Shown: positions 8,348 to 16,150 of the stretch, in pieces
How the letters are laid out: every line of letters starts with the position of its first letter
How positions within the stretch are numbered: the first letter of the stretch is position 1
DNA from: Candidatus Hestiella sp.
GTDB lineage: Archaea; Thermoproteota; Thermoprotei_A; Sulfolobales; Acidilobaceae
Length of the DNA: 39,326 bases
Direction of reading: 5' to 3'
NCBI GenBank assembly: GCA_015522625.1
Contig: WALX01000053.1
Span: forward strand, 1-39,326
Made by a program: the position numbers and the translations under genes
Notes under the pieces: generated by a model
Database searches by the model: none
What the model was told of the DNA's origin: nothing
Seen by the model: the letters and a program-made list of their open reading frames with translations, nothing else

Positions 8348-8956
8348 TTTTAACATTAAAAGTTTTATTGCTAACATAAAGAGGATTGCAAGTACTCCTA
8401 GGGCTACATTCCTCGAGATCGTTGTTACTGCTTTTTCATTACTAACCCTGCTCATATAATAGCCTAGGTATATAAGCTCTGTGAGTGCGATAGAAAGAGA
8501 AGCAATAAAGGAGATGAATATTTTTAGCCCAAAAATGCCTAATAGGAAATATGGTAGGGAAATGAAAAAAGTAAAGATTATCGACCCAAAGCTGCTCCAT
8601 AATGATATATAGAAGGAAATTGTTCCAATAGACTTGCCATAGATGCTGTCTTTTAGTGAGATCATCAATTCCTTCTCTAACCTTTTTAATTCATTTAGCC
8701 TTTCAGTTCTTTCCGATAAATAAACGGCTAAAAAACTGCTGAAGAAACCCATAGTGAGTCCGCCACCTAAAATACTCATACCGAGTAATACAGGGTTTAC
8801 AGCACCCTTATACCCACCTATAGCTACGCCGATAGATGCAAATATGCTATCAAATGTATTGGTTATAAACATCCTTCTGGCTATAGACCTTACATCTTTA
8901 AAATATTTTACCATCAAAAAAAATTGTCGGAATTTATCTTTTATCCTCTCAAACAT
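8345..8956 (-). CDS. VIT1/CCC1-family membrane protein
   Basis: The 203-residue protein has about five membrane spans: two around residues 35-85, two around 110-165 and one at 184-203. The GAVNPVLLGMSILGGG stretch followed by a charged RTERLNELKRLEKEL segment resembles the VIT1/CCC1 iron/manganese transporter family. It would move divalent metal across the cell membrane, but the transported ion cannot be read from sequence. The stop codon overlaps the last three bases of the opposing initiator tRNA. It starts 3 bases after the ridA stop on the same strand, so the two are probably one transcript. Confidence 0.6.
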   Translation of the reverse strand: MFERIKDKFRQFFLMVKYFKDVRSIARRMFITNTFDSIFASIGVAIGGYKGAVNPVLLGMSILGGGLTMGFFSSFLAVYLSERTERLNELKRLEKELMISLKDSIYGKSIGTISFYISLWSSFGSIIFTFFISLPYFLLGIFGLKIFISFIASLSIALTELIYLGYYMSRVSNEKAVTTISRNVALGVLAILFMLAIKLLMLK

Positions 8957-8959
8957 CTA

Positions 8960-9355
8960 CTATTCCCTATAAACCGCTATAGCCTCAATCTCTATTTGGG
9001 TGCCTAGTGGTAACGAATTAACAAACACTACAGACCTAGCTGGAAATTGCCCTTTAAAATAGCTTGAATATATGTTATTGAACGAAGAGAATTTTGATGG
9101 ATCCTTCATGAACACAGTTACTTTTATTAGATCATCAAACGTCAAACCTGCCTCTTCAAGTATGGCCTTTATGTTTTCCAGAACCCTTTTAACCTGCTCT
9201 GCGAAATCATCGCTAACTAGCTTCCCATTTTTGGGATCCAAGGGTACTTGACCAGAAATGAACAAAAGACCTCCTGCAACAACGCCTTGGCTGTAAGGTC
9301 CTACGGGTTTGGGGGCATTGTCCGTATAGATACTTTCCTTCATTTCATACCCCAT
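8960..9355 (-). CDS. ridA: RidA/YjgF enamine/imine deaminase
   Basis: The 131-residue protein fits the RidA family along its whole length. Diagnostic stretches are PVGPYSQG near residue 17, FISGQVPLD near 32, and PARSVVFV with the substrate-binding Arg near 105. RidA proteins are trimeric cytosolic enzymes that hydrolyse reactive enamine/imine intermediates from PLP enzymes. Two starts are possible, ATG at 9355 or ATG at 9343; the AT-rich ATAAAAATAA about 34 bases before 9355 would suit a short leader. It is followed immediately by the VIT1-like gene. Confidence 0.9.
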   Translation of the reverse strand: MGYEMKESIYTDNAPKPVGPYSQGVVAGGLLFISGQVPLDPKNGKLVSDDFAEQVKRVLENIKAILEEAGLTFDDLIKVTVFMKDPSKFSSFNNIYSSYFKGQFPARSVVFVNSLPLGTQIEIEAIAVYRE

Positions 9356-9676
9356 TTATCTATCTAGTTCCTCTTGTTATTTATTTTTATGTGTATTGTG
9401 CATAAAAATATTCCTCTAGCTATTCTTCATTTTCTTGAAGGTTTGTATCCTTTTAATTATCTCTCGGGATGAAGGAATGTCGTAATCTGGCTTGTTATGG
9501 ATATTTAATGATTATAACGTATTTGTTGATAGAAGGACTTGCATTTTCAGACAACCATGATTTACATAAAATGGGTACTAAAACTAGGTATTCACAAATT
9601 AGTAAACCTTTAACAAAATTAGTTTAGGAGCCTAAAATAGAGTTCGAGGTTGCTGATAAAAACAATTGGCTTAATA
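9356..9676. other. intergenic region without recognised gene
   Basis: This stretch between ridA and the speD hairpin has no credible coding frame in either direction, no tRNA and no repeat. Its right part is interrupted by frequent stop codons in all frames. The left 40 bases hold the likely ridA promoter. Whether the rest is worn-out mobile DNA cannot be said. Confidence 0.5.
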
Positions 9677-9733
9677 CTGGAATAGTATTGACCCCCAGGC
9701 CTCTATTAAACCTGGGGGTCAATACTATTCCAG
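9677..9733. repeat. perfect 23-bp inverted repeat, 11-base loop
   Basis: The arms at 9677-9699 and 9711-9733 are exact reverse complements (outer end CTGGAATAGTATTG, inner end ACCCCCAGG) around an 11-base AT-rich loop. The right arm contains the speD stop codon and the two codons before it (Leu-Glu-stop), so the left arm is an inverted copy of the end of speD. On the minus strand the transcript would form a very stable hairpin at the end of speD. Archaeal terminators usually rely on U-tracts rather than hairpins, and no U-tract follows. Confidence 0.85.
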
Positions 9734-10135
9734 GCTTCTATCAGTGATTTCAAACTCTACATCCTCTGGTTCAAGCTCACTGACTATATAATCAAAAGCC
9801 TTTTTCGGATCGGTGTTTGGGCCACAGCTGTAAACATCAACAGTAGCAAACCTAAACTCTGGCCATGTATGGATGGTTATGTGACTTTCTAATACTATAG
9901 CAACAGCACTGACTCCTTCACCAATTTTCCATGTCCTTATGTCAAGGATTGTCATATTGCCTATTTCTCCAGCCCTACGCAGCAATTCCCAGAGGTCCCT
10001 TTCGTTTGTAAGCATAGATTCATTATTAATGCCTTTTAGGTTTCCGTAGACATGAACACCCACTACCCTTGGCTTTCCACTATCGATTGTAGTTTTTATA
10101 TTATTATTTATTATATTATTATAGACGCTCTGCAT
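9725..10135 (-). CDS. speD: pyruvoyl-dependent S-adenosylmethionine or arginine decarboxylase proenzyme
   Basis: The 136-residue proenzyme has the self-cleavage site E83-S84 in LESHITIHTWPE; the serine becomes the pyruvoyl cofactor. H89 and C104 (YSCG) match catalytic positions of the class, and the end carries the typical DRS. In crenarchaea two SpeD paralogues exist, one decarboxylating S-adenosylmethionine and one arginine. Both start polyamine synthesis, and they cannot be told apart here. The ATG is preceded by GGGGGGTATAAAA, where the G-run can act as ribosome binding site. Its last codons lie in the right arm of a perfect hairpin. Confidence 0.9.
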   Translation of the reverse strand: MQSVYNNIINNNIKTTIDSGKPRVVGVHVYGNLKGINNESMLTNERDLWELLRRAGEIGNMTILDIRTWKIGEGVSAVAIVLESHITIHTWPEFRFATVDVYSCGPNTDPKKAFDYIVSELEPEDVEFEITDRSLE

Positions 10136-10177
10136 TTTTATACCCCCCTATTTAAGCCTATTGTTTTTATACCCCCC
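10136..10177 (-). promoter_or_regulatory. tandem GGGGGGTATAAAA motifs upstream of speD
   Basis: Read on the minus strand, the 13-mer GGGGGGTATAAAA occurs twice, at 10165-10177 and at 10136-10148, 29 bases apart. The distal copy contains a TATA-like element about 30-36 bases before the speD ATG, which would give a very short leader. The proximal copy abuts the ATG and its G-run may bind the ribosome. The exact duplication suggests either tandem promoters or a repeated regulator site. Confidence 0.5.
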
Positions 10178-10256
10178 AGTCCTTTAAAGCTTAACTCCCC
10201 CCTTAGGAAGAAAAAGCTTTAAAATGTGGGCTTTTTAATTAAGGTGGTGTTTTGGT

Positions 10257-10445
10257 TTGGGTGAGCATAGGGCTAGCAAAACTATTAGAGAGCTAGTTGA
10301 CATGGTTTTTGTTAGGCTTGAAATGCTGGAAAAAGACGTCTACGAGATGGCAAAAAGTGAAAGTTCTCGGGGAAAGCAAATATCTATTGAAAAATGGATT
10401 GAGGAAATAAGGGATATATTAAATGAAATAAGGACTAGATGCTAA
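10257..10445 (+). CDS. small conserved-looking protein of unknown function
   Basis: This 62-residue acidic/basic, largely helical protein contains two amphipathic stretches (about 8-32 and 42-60) and a single C-terminal Cys. I do not recognise a family. It is supported as a real gene by a GGTGGTG at 10243-10249 seven bases before the TTG start, an upstream CTTTAAAAT box, and divergent placement from speD with a shared 120-base regulatory region. It could be a small dimeric helical protein. Start codon use (TTG) matches many neighbours. Confidence 0.55.
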   Translation: MGEHRASKTIRELVDMVFVRLEMLEKDVYEMAKSESSRGKQISIEKWIEEIRDILNEIRTRC

Positions 10446-10694
10446 GCGTTCCTCGCTTACCATGACTTTCCAATGCTCCTAGTTATTTTTAATCATGGTA
10501 GGCGGTTCATCAAGCTTCCTCTTGAAGCCCCTCACCACAGAGGCCCATTATCCTATAGCTCTCGGAACCCTGAGGTCACCAATAAAGTTTATAGTTCTCT
10601 GAATTTATAGGTTTTAACATTACGTCCATGCACTAAAGAGTATTTAGAACTAATAATTAAAATTATCTTAAAATACCAAGAAATTAAAAACAGC
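10446..10694. other. intergenic region with two short hairpins
   Basis: No gene is seen in these 249 bases. Two short dyads occur: TACCATGA at 10458-10465 with TCATGGTA at 10493-10500, and GCTTC/GAAGC at 10514-10528. The right end is AT-rich and contains the likely terminator of the ribosomal operon. The dyads could be a worn IS200/IS605-type end or an RNA, but nothing settles this. Confidence 0.4.
10663..10692 (-). terminator. U-rich terminator of the ribosomal/RNA polymerase operon
   Basis: Just after the rps2 stop, the minus-strand transcript would read CTGTTTTTAATTTCTTGG followed by TATTTTAAG. Such T-tracts are the common crenarchaeal termination signal, and no further gene follows on this strand until speD. 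Confidence 0.45.
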
Positions 10695-11312
10695 CTATTT
10701 TTTTATCCTACTGGTTATAAAATCCTCGTATGTAAAGTCTGGCTCCTGGTTGGGTGCTAAGATACCTCTATTCCTCATTATCTCCCTTGTTAACAGCCAA
10801 TAGATTAATGCTAGGCTTCTCCTACCTTTGTTGTTTGCCGGTATTATTAGATCAACATCTTCTACTTTATTATCTGTATCAGAGAGAGCTACTACAGGTA
10901 TTCCTATTTTCGAAGCTTCTATGAGTGCCTGTTTGTCAGTCCTAGTATCTGTTAATACTACAACTTCAGGTTCTATATATTCTTCCAGGTTGGGATTTGT
11001 AAAAATCCCAGGTATCACCCTGCCAGTAACTGGATTACAACCTATTTTGCTGCACATCATCGCAATTGGTCTTTGACCATATATCCTGCTGGAAACGACT
11101 ACTATTTTTTGGGGATCAAAGGTAGATAGAAACTTGCCTACAATCCTTATCCTTTCATCCGTTTTCTTTACGTCTAGGAGGTAAAAACCATCTGGTAAGA
11201 TTTTATAAACAAACTGTCTCATGTACTTTGTGCAGATTTGTGTACCGAAAATAACTCCTGCCTTCTTATATGTGTCAGAAGGAATTAATAGCTCAGCTTC
11301 ATCGTAGCTCAT
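10695..11312 (-). CDS. rps2: 30S ribosomal protein S2 (uS2)
   Basis: The 205-residue protein matches archaeal uS2: GTQICTKYM near residue 24, a central Rossmann-like fold, and the conserved [18 protein letters not shown] and [11 protein letters not shown] blocks. It is a head-platform junction protein of the small subunit. The ATG overlaps the rpo10 stop (ATATGA), with GGGTGGT 8 bases upstream inside the end of rpo10. It is the last gene of the operon. The usual archaeal order has rpoK and enolase between rpo10 and S2; both are absent from this position. Confidence 0.95.
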   Translation of the reverse strand: MSYDEAELLIPSDTYKKAGVIFGTQICTKYMRQFVYKILPDGFYLLDVKKTDERIRIVGKFLSTFDPQKIVVVSSRIYGQRPIAMMCSKIGCNPVTGRVIPGIFTNPNLEEYIEPEVVVLTDTRTDKQALIEASKIGIPVVALSDTDNKVEDVDLIIPANNKGRRSLALIYWLLTREIMRNRGILAPNQEPDFTYEDFITSRIKK

Positions 11313-11548
11313 ATGTTACCACCCCTCTCCAATTCTCTAGCTCTAACAATTCTCATAATGCTATATTTAGAAACGTTCTCTGAATATGCAATGCTTGTGT
11401 ATAAAGTCCTTCTACAACAATACCTCTTAACTCCAAGGTCGTCCAATACTTTTTCCGGGTCTTCTCCAGCTTCGACCCTTTCCTTAAACGGTTTGTATAG
11501 GTGGCCCAGAGGAGCTCCACATGTAAGGCATCTGATTGGAGGTAACAA
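11309..11548 (-). CDS. rpoN: DNA-directed RNA polymerase subunit Rpo10 (N)
   Basis: The 79-residue subunit carries the zinc-bundle signature: CLTCG at residues 7-11 and YCCRR around 43-47. It helps assemble the Rpo3-Rpo11 platform of archaeal RNA polymerase. The start is TTG at 11548, with GGTGA six bases upstream; the TGA of that site is the rps9 stop codon. The stop overlaps the rps2 start. Confidence 0.93.
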   Translation of the reverse strand: MLPPIRCLTCGAPLGHLYKPFKERVEAGEDPEKVLDDLGVKRYCCRRTLYTSIAYSENVSKYSIMRIVRARELERGGNI

Positions 11549-11554
11549 GGCTTT

Positions 11555-12022
11555 TCACCTATAAGATGTCTGCCATCCCCTTCTGGCACTGTATCTCATG
11601 TATTTCTTAGGCTCTGTTCTCCTATAATCGCCAGAGAGTATCGATTTATCGTATTCCTCGAATATACACTTTATCCTCTGAGATATCTGGTTTTTTATTT
11701 CACACCCTTCACTACTATCATTACATCTAAAGTAATTTACTAGACCCCTAGCTATTGCTGTTCTTATTGCACTGGCTTGCCCCATTATCCCTCCTCCGCT
11801 TACCCTTACATCTATGTCTACCATTTTTCTTACTTCACTTCCAAGTAATAAAAGGGGTTCAAGAATTTTAATTCTCGCCATGTAATTGGGCATGATATCA
11901 GCTGGCATTCCGTTTATCTTTACTTTTCCGGTGCCAGGTCTTATTATAGCCGTTGCTATTGCCATTTTCCTCTTGCCAGTTGAGATTATAATGTTGAGGC
12001 TGTTTTGCTTATTCTCCAACAC
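11555..12022 (-). CDS. rps9: 30S ribosomal protein S9 (uS9)
   Basis: The 155-residue protein shows the archaeal uS9 features: STGKRKMAIATAIIRPGTG near the start, GGGIMGQASAIRTAIARGL in the centre, and the C-terminal RRTEPKKYMRYSARRGWQTSYR-type tail that reaches the P-site tRNA. The start is TTG at 12022, overlapping the rpl13 end by 14 bases, and GGTGA lies six bases before it within rpl13. There is a modest insertion, around residues 105-120 with two Cys, relative to short homologues. Confidence 0.94.
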   Translation of the reverse strand: MLENKQNSLNIIISTGKRKMAIATAIIRPGTGKVKINGMPADIMPNYMARIKILEPLLLLGSEVRKMVDIDVRVSGGGIMGQASAIRTAIARGLVNYFRCNDSSEGCEIKNQISQRIKCIFEEYDKSILSGDYRRTEPKKYMRYSARRGWQTSYR

Positions 12023-12467
12023 TCCTCACCTTCCAGCCAAGCTGTTCAGATATTGCACCCAGGGTCGTGAATTTCCTCCCCAATTTATCCGATGTAATTC
12101 CCGCTGGTTTTATGCTTTCTTTGTTTATGTATTTTTTTGGAGTGCCTATGTAAACCCTTAGCCTCTTTAGCGCTTCTTCTCCTTTCTTTTTATTTTTCGG
12201 AAGCATCCCTCTAACTGTTCTCCTGAACAACCTTGTTGGAGACCTAGGTCTTTTTGGCCTCCATTTATGCGAATAATGGGCCCTCACATCAAGTATAGTA
12301 TTTTTATAGAATTGTACTAGCTTTTTTGGCTCACCGCTAACCACGATCTTCTCGGAATTTATTATAACAACCTTCTTTCCTTCTAGTAGCATCTTCGCTA
12401 CTCTGCTTGCCAATCTGCCAAGGATAACATCACTACCATCCATTATTATTTGGTCAGTCTGACCCAT
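12009..12467 (-). CDS. rpl13: 50S ribosomal protein L13 (uL13)
   Basis: The product is about 152 residues with the uL13 core: IMDGSDVILGRLAS near the start, VVIINSEKIVVSG, and the RRTVRGMLPKNKKKG motif. It is an early-assembling protein of the large subunit. An in-frame GTG lies at 12476, but it falls inside the GGTGGT binding site; the ATG at 12467 is correctly spaced after it and fits the family start. It lies between rpl18e and rps9 with overlaps or near overlaps on both sides. Confidence 0.94.
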   Translation of the reverse strand: MGQTDQIIMDGSDVILGRLASRVAKMLLEGKKVVIINSEKIVVSGEPKKLVQFYKNTILDVRAHYSHKWRPKRPRSPTRLFRRTVRGMLPKNKKKGEEALKRLRVYIGTPKKYINKESIKPAGITSDKLGRKFTTLGAISEQLGWKVRSVGE

Positions 12468-12477
12468 GCATACCACC

Positions 12478-12837
12478 TCATGTAATAATCTTTATATTAC
12501 TACCTTGCGGGTTTTCCCTTATTTCATCTTCTATTGTCTTGTAGGTGCTTCCAGCGGATCTTATCTTTTCTATTGCTGTTTGAGAAAATGAAAAGGCAAC
12601 AAGCGTCACCTTCTTTGTCAGCACACCATTTCCTAGTATTTTACCAGGAACCAGTATAACATCTCCGTCTCTTGCAAACCTGTTTATCTTATTTAGATTC
12701 ACAGCAACCCTTCTCCTCGATGGCCTTGAAAGCACCTCTGCGGCGTAGCGCCATATATTTGACTTGGTTTTCCTGTATTGTGACTGCAACGACTTCATCG
12801 TGCCGGCCAAGATACCATTCATAGCCCTTCTATTCAT
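12478..12837 (-). CDS. rpl18e: 50S ribosomal protein L18e (eL18)
   Basis: This archaeal/eukaryal large-subunit protein is about 119 residues, recognised by NIWRYAAEVLSRPSRRR and by the VNLNKINRFARDGDVILVPGK and VTLVAFSFSQTA segments (the L15-like fold). A GTG at 12846 is in frame, but it is part of the GGTGA site in the end of rpoD; the ATG at 12837 sits five bases downstream and is chosen. It overlaps the rpoD stop by 8 bases, implying translational coupling. Confidence 0.94.
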   Translation of the reverse strand: MNRRAMNGILAGTMKSLQSQYRKTKSNIWRYAAEVLSRPSRRRVAVNLNKINRFARDGDVILVPGKILGNGVLTKKVTLVAFSFSQTAIEKIRSAGSTYKTIEDEIRENPQGSNIKIIT

Positions 12838-13675
12838 TATCTTCACCCATTTCCTCTAGCGCTTCTAACAGCTTTTCTACCCTCTTATCAAGGATCTTAG
12901 AGGCCTCTAATATTATTTGTTGCGGTCCTAATGAACCATTAGACTCAACTGTCAAGAGCAGCCTACTTTTGTCATACCTCACCTTGATAGCATCATTACA
13001 AACACTCTCTTCACAGTATCTAAGCCCGCTCGTGTTTATGTTTTTCTTATATTCGATAGTTTTCGTCTCTTTTGATTTGATAGCCTCCGAAACCTCCTTA
13101 TAGGAAGACACGCATTTCAGGCATTCCTCACTAGCTACGTCTCCCTTAACATCTACTAGAGGCATGTATTGTAGTATAGAAACTGAGGCAGGGCTCCATT
13201 TTCCATGCTCTTTGCCTCTCCCCAGCCTGGCATAACCGACTAGGTGGATTCTTTGTCCCGGTGCCATAAAGGCTATTGGGGTGTCTAGATAAACAGGTTC
13301 TATAGCCTCGTCTGAAAACTTGAGGTCTGAGGCCTTTATATATAGGCCGTTGAGCTCTTCTTCCACACTTTTCTCCAAATATACCTGCACGAAACACTCG
13401 GTGTTTGTTTCGTCTTTATCCTTGCACTCTTCAGGAGGTTTGTATTTATGTATAGCCTCATCCGATTTTAATGTAAGAAGGCCTAATCTGTGTGCAATTA
13501 TCTCATCATACGTATTTGTGGTGTTATCATAGAAGTATACATAATCTACGGCCATTGTTGGTACATCCGATAGTACAAGCCTCCTTATAGCATTACCAAA
13601 TGCAATGTGAAAGCCCTCTAATAGCAATGTGATTCTACTACCATTGAGCTCTAAAACCTCAACATCTTCTTTCAC
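12830..13675 (-). CDS. rpoD: DNA-directed RNA polymerase subunit Rpo3 (D), with Fe-S-type cysteine domain
   Basis: The 281-residue homologue of bacterial alpha has the FHIAFGNAIRRLVLSDVP dimerisation motif at 22-39. Cysteines C185, C188, C221 and C226 fall in the inserted ferredoxin-like domain that in Sulfolobus Rpo3 holds an iron-sulfur cluster; four candidate ligands are present, so a cluster is plausible here. The start is GTG at 13675. It forms the assembly platform with Rpo10, encoded three genes downstream, and Rpo11. Confidence 0.93.
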   Translation of the reverse strand: MKEDVEVLELNGSRITLLLEGFHIAFGNAIRRLVLSDVPTMAVDYVYFYDNTTNTYDEIIAHRLGLLTLKSDEAIHKYKPPEECKDKDETNTECFVQVYLEKSVEEELNGLYIKASDLKFSDEAIEPVYLDTPIAFMAPGQRIHLVGYARLGRGKEHGKWSPASVSILQYMPLVDVKGDVASEECLKCVSSYKEVSEAIKSKETKTIEYKKNINTSGLRYCEESVCNDAIKVRYDKSRLLLTVESNGSLGPQQIILEASKILDKRVEKLLEALEEMGEDNE

Positions 13676-13720
13676 ATCTTTTCCCCTCTTTGAGACAAAA
13701 AGGGAAGGGATAAATAAGGG

Positions 13721-14116
13721 CTATACCCTCCTACCTCTTCTTCCCCCAGGCCTTCTTGTAGTGTCGTGCGGGAGTGGTGTTACATCCTCTATCCTCCCTA
13801 TGACGAATCCTGCCCTAGCAAGCGCTCTAATTGCTGATTGGGCACCTGGTCCTGGGGTCTTAGGACCATGACCGCCTGGGGCTCGAACTTTTATGTGTAT
13901 TGCTGTTATTCCTCTATCCATGGATGTTTGTGCAGCCCTTATTGCTGCAATCATAGCAGCATAGGGTGATGGTTTTTCCCTGTCAGCCTTAACTACCATT
14001 CCTCCAGAAACCCTTGAAGAGGTCTCTGAGCCAGTCAAATCTGTTATGTGTATAATCGTGTTGTTAAAGCTACTATAAATATAGGCAATTCCCCACTTAA
14101 GCTCCCTGAACGCCAT
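13721..14116 (-). CDS. rps11: 30S ribosomal protein S11 (uS11)
   Basis: The product is about 131 residues with the uS11 hallmarks [31 protein letters not shown] and the C-terminal PPL-like [19 protein letters not shown] tail. It forms the mRNA exit platform. Two adjacent ATGs are possible, at 14119 and 14116. GGTGA is 3 bases from the first and 6 from the second, so the second is slightly favoured. It starts 8-11 bases after the rps4 stop. Confidence 0.95.
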   Translation of the reverse strand: MAFRELKWGIAYIYSSFNNTIIHITDLTGSETSSRVSGGMVVKADREKPSPYAAMIAAIRAAQTSMDRGITAIHIKVRAPGGHGPKTPGPGAQSAIRALARAGFVIGRIEDVTPLPHDTTRRPGGRRGRRV

Positions 14117-14126
14117 CATAATTCAC

Positions 14127-14642
14127 CTAATCTGAGGTCTCCTTTCCTCTGATGATCTCACCAATACGGTCTCCTGGGGGATATGAGATTTTATCTTCCT
14201 CATTTCTTGGTACAATATAGCCAGGGCTTGTGACTCTTCTTCCCCCTATTGCTATGTGCCCATGAGCTATTAATTGCCTTGCCTGATATATGGTGTTTGC
14301 TAGTCCTTTCTTGAACACTATCGTTTGTAGCCTTCTCTCCAGAACGTTTTCAGATGTAAGTCCAAGAATGTCATCAAGGTCGGAATCTTTACTTATCAGC
14401 CCAAGCCTATATAATCTATCTAGTAGGCTTTTGCTAGCTTCAGACCTCTCGGGTTCAGGTAATGCCATCAAAGACCTTGCTTGGTGCCTTGTTTTTCTTA
14501 TAAACGTCTCGGCTATCCTTAGCTCCCTTTTGTTCCTAAGGCCATACGTTCCCATTATCTTTAGTTCTGCCTCCAATCTCTCCTTAATCCATGGATGTCC
14601 TGGACCTTCCCATTTCTTTCTAGGTTTTTTCGGATCTCCCAA
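14127..14642 (-). CDS. rps4: 30S ribosomal protein S4 (uS4)
   Basis: This archaeal uS4 is about 171 residues: [17 protein letters not shown] at the start and the S4 RNA-binding domain [20 protein letters not shown] near 105. The family normally begins M-G-D-P-K-K, which corresponds to the TTG at 14642. The upstream GTG at 14651 is part of the GGTGAT binding site, whose TGA is also the rps13 stop. The gene lies between rps13 and rps11 in the usual order. Confidence 0.94.
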   Translation of the reverse strand: MGDPKKPRKKWEGPGHPWIKERLEAELKIMGTYGLRNKRELRIAETFIRKTRHQARSLMALPEPERSEASKSLLDRLYRLGLISKDSDLDDILGLTSENVLERRLQTIVFKKGLANTIYQARQLIAHGHIAIGGRRVTSPGYIVPRNEEDKISYPPGDRIGEIIRGKETSD

Positions 14643-14647
14643 GCATA

Positions 14648-15112
14648 TCACCTTCCTTTCTTAACTCCTACAGTCATACCTAGCCTTCCCGTGGTGTGAG
14701 TTCTCTGCCCTCTAACTTTTAAGCCAAGTTTATGCCTTACTCCTCTCCAGGAATTTATCTTCTGCTCCCGTTCTATGTCACGCCTTGCAACGAAGATCAG
14801 ATCAGCTCCTATAAGGTGCTTGTCTTCTCCAGTTTCATAATCCTTTCTCCTATTATACATCCAGCTTGGTAGGTTAAGCTTGGTTAGGTCAAAGAGTATA
14901 CCCTCAAGCTCCTTCAGCTCTTTATTTGTAAGGTAACCTATCCTTTTATTAGGATCAATCCCGAGCTTCCTTATTATCACAAGCGCCGTAGGAAAACCTA
15001 TGCCTTTTATCTTGCTCAATCCATATATTATATTCATGTTACCATCGACATCTGTGTTTGCTATCCTTATTATATATTTGAATGATCCTTCTCTGCTTTG
15101 CCTTGTTGCCAT
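14648..15112 (-). CDS. rps13: 30S ribosomal protein S13 (uS13)
   Basis: The 154-residue protein has [15 protein letters not shown] at the start, the helix-two-turn-helix [17 protein letters not shown], and the C-terminal [20 protein letters not shown] motif that contacts tRNA and the S13-S19 bridge. The ATG at 15112 is followed by a short basic N-terminus usual for archaeal members. Its AGG-TGA end doubles as the ribosome binding site of rps4. Confidence 0.95.
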   Translation of the reverse strand: MATRQSREGSFKYIIRIANTDVDGNMNIIYGLSKIKGIGFPTALVIIRKLGIDPNKRIGYLTNKELKELEGILFDLTKLNLPSWMYNRRKDYETGEDKHLIGADLIFVARRDIEREQKINSWRGVRHKLGLKVRGQRTHTTGRLGMTVGVKKGR

Positions 15113-15132
15113 CCACTATTCCCCGGGATTTG

Positions 15133-15516
15133 CTAAGCGCCTGTCTTAGACCTCAAGTCTTTAATTTTCTCTATGAGCCCTTTTAAGTCGCTTTCTGCTT
15201 CTCCTGGATCTATTACTGCTACGCTGGCTGCGCTCACTTCTATCTTAACTGATTCTCCTAGCCTTTTCTTGCTAGGTACGTAAACAAAAGGCATTTTCTT
15301 GGAGTCACACAAGAGAGGAAGGTAAGCAACTATTTCTGGTGGGTCAACATCTGTTGCTATTACCACCAGCTTAGCGAGACCCCTCTCAATGGCTTTTGTG
15401 GTTTCGTTAGTTCCCTTTTTGACCTTACCGGTTTCACTGGCTTTATTGACTATCCTATATACTTCCTCTACCAGATCCTCTGGCACCTCAAACAACACAT
15501 AATCTTGTCTAGCCAC
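15133..15516 (-). CDS. rpl7ae: 50S ribosomal protein L7Ae (eL8), kink-turn binding protein
   Basis: The 127-residue protein has [22 protein letters not shown] at about 34-55, the kink-turn recognition surface of L7Ae, followed by the A-x-D-V-D-P-P-E block. In archaea it serves in the ribosome, box C/D and H/ACA RNPs, and RNase P. The start is GTG at 15516, preceded by GGGGAGGAGGATGA. It is the first gene of this minus-strand block and diverges from the pyrophosphatase gene across about 97 bases. Confidence 0.95.
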   Translation of the reverse strand: MARQDYVLFEVPEDLVEEVYRIVNKASETGKVKKGTNETTKAIERGLAKLVVIATDVDPPEIVAYLPLLCDSKKMPFVYVPSKKRLGESVKIEVSAASVAVIDPGEAESDLKGLIEKIKDLRSKTGA

Positions 15517-15613
15517 TTTTCATCCTCCTCCCCTATTCTCTGGGTCGTCTCTATTCTAAGTTAAGCGAATAACTTTTAAATGTAACGCATTCACAAACCA
15601 ATGGGTGGTTAGT

Positions 15614-16150
15614 ATGGCTTGTCTAGAAAACATATCTTCGGGTAAAGAAGCCCCTAATGTTGTAAACATGTTTGTCGAAATACCTATGAACAGCTCAGTC
15701 AAATATGAATTTGACGACGAAGGCTGTTTCATTAAAGTAGACAGGTTCTTATATACAAGCATGTTCTATCCATTTAACTATGGTTTCATACCAAAAACAA
15801 AGTCTGAAGACGGCGATCCCATAGATGTATTGTTGATAAGCAGAGAGCCAGTTATGCCAGGAACTACAATAGAGGTAAAACCTATAGGGATGTTAATAAT
15901 GCAAGATGAAGCCGGGCCTGACAGCAAGATAATAGCTGTACCAAAGGAGAAGCTTGATCCAATATATGGGGCTTGGTCAGATATCGATGAAATACCAGAA
16001 TGGATAAAGAAAAAGATCTCTCATTTCTTTGAGCACTACAAAGAGATAGAGCCGAACAAATGGGTGAAGGTAAAAGGCTGGAAAGGGGCGGAGAGCGCTA
16101 GGAGGGAAATAATGGATGCGATAGAGAGGGCAAAGAAAGAAAGCCTATGA
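15614..16150 (+). CDS. ppa: inorganic pyrophosphatase, family I
   Basis: The product is about 178 residues with the family I signature [10 protein letters not shown], which carries metal-binding aspartates, and [12 protein letters not shown] upstream, plus the later [12 protein letters not shown] block. It hydrolyses pyrophosphate in the cytoplasm and so pulls biosynthetic reactions forward. A GTG at 15605 is in frame, but GGTGGT at 15604-15609 suits the ATG at 15614 (4-base spacing). Its end overlaps the convergent glycerate kinase by 6 bases. Confidence 0.95.
   Translation: MACLENISSGKEAPNVVNMFVEIPMNSSVKYEFDDEGCFIKVDRFLYTSMFYPFNYGFIPKTKSEDGDPIDVLLISREPVMPGTTIEVKPIGMLIMQDEAGPDSKIIAVPKEKLDPIYGAWSDIDEIPEWIKKKISHFFEHYKEIEPNKWVKVKGWKGAESARREIMDAIERAKKESL

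Noticed and set aside
10458-10528. IS200/IS605 end or structured RNA suggested by two short dyads
   Set aside because: The dyads are 5 and 8 bases only, and the adjacent translation gives no TnpB motif; kept as an unassigned intergenic region.
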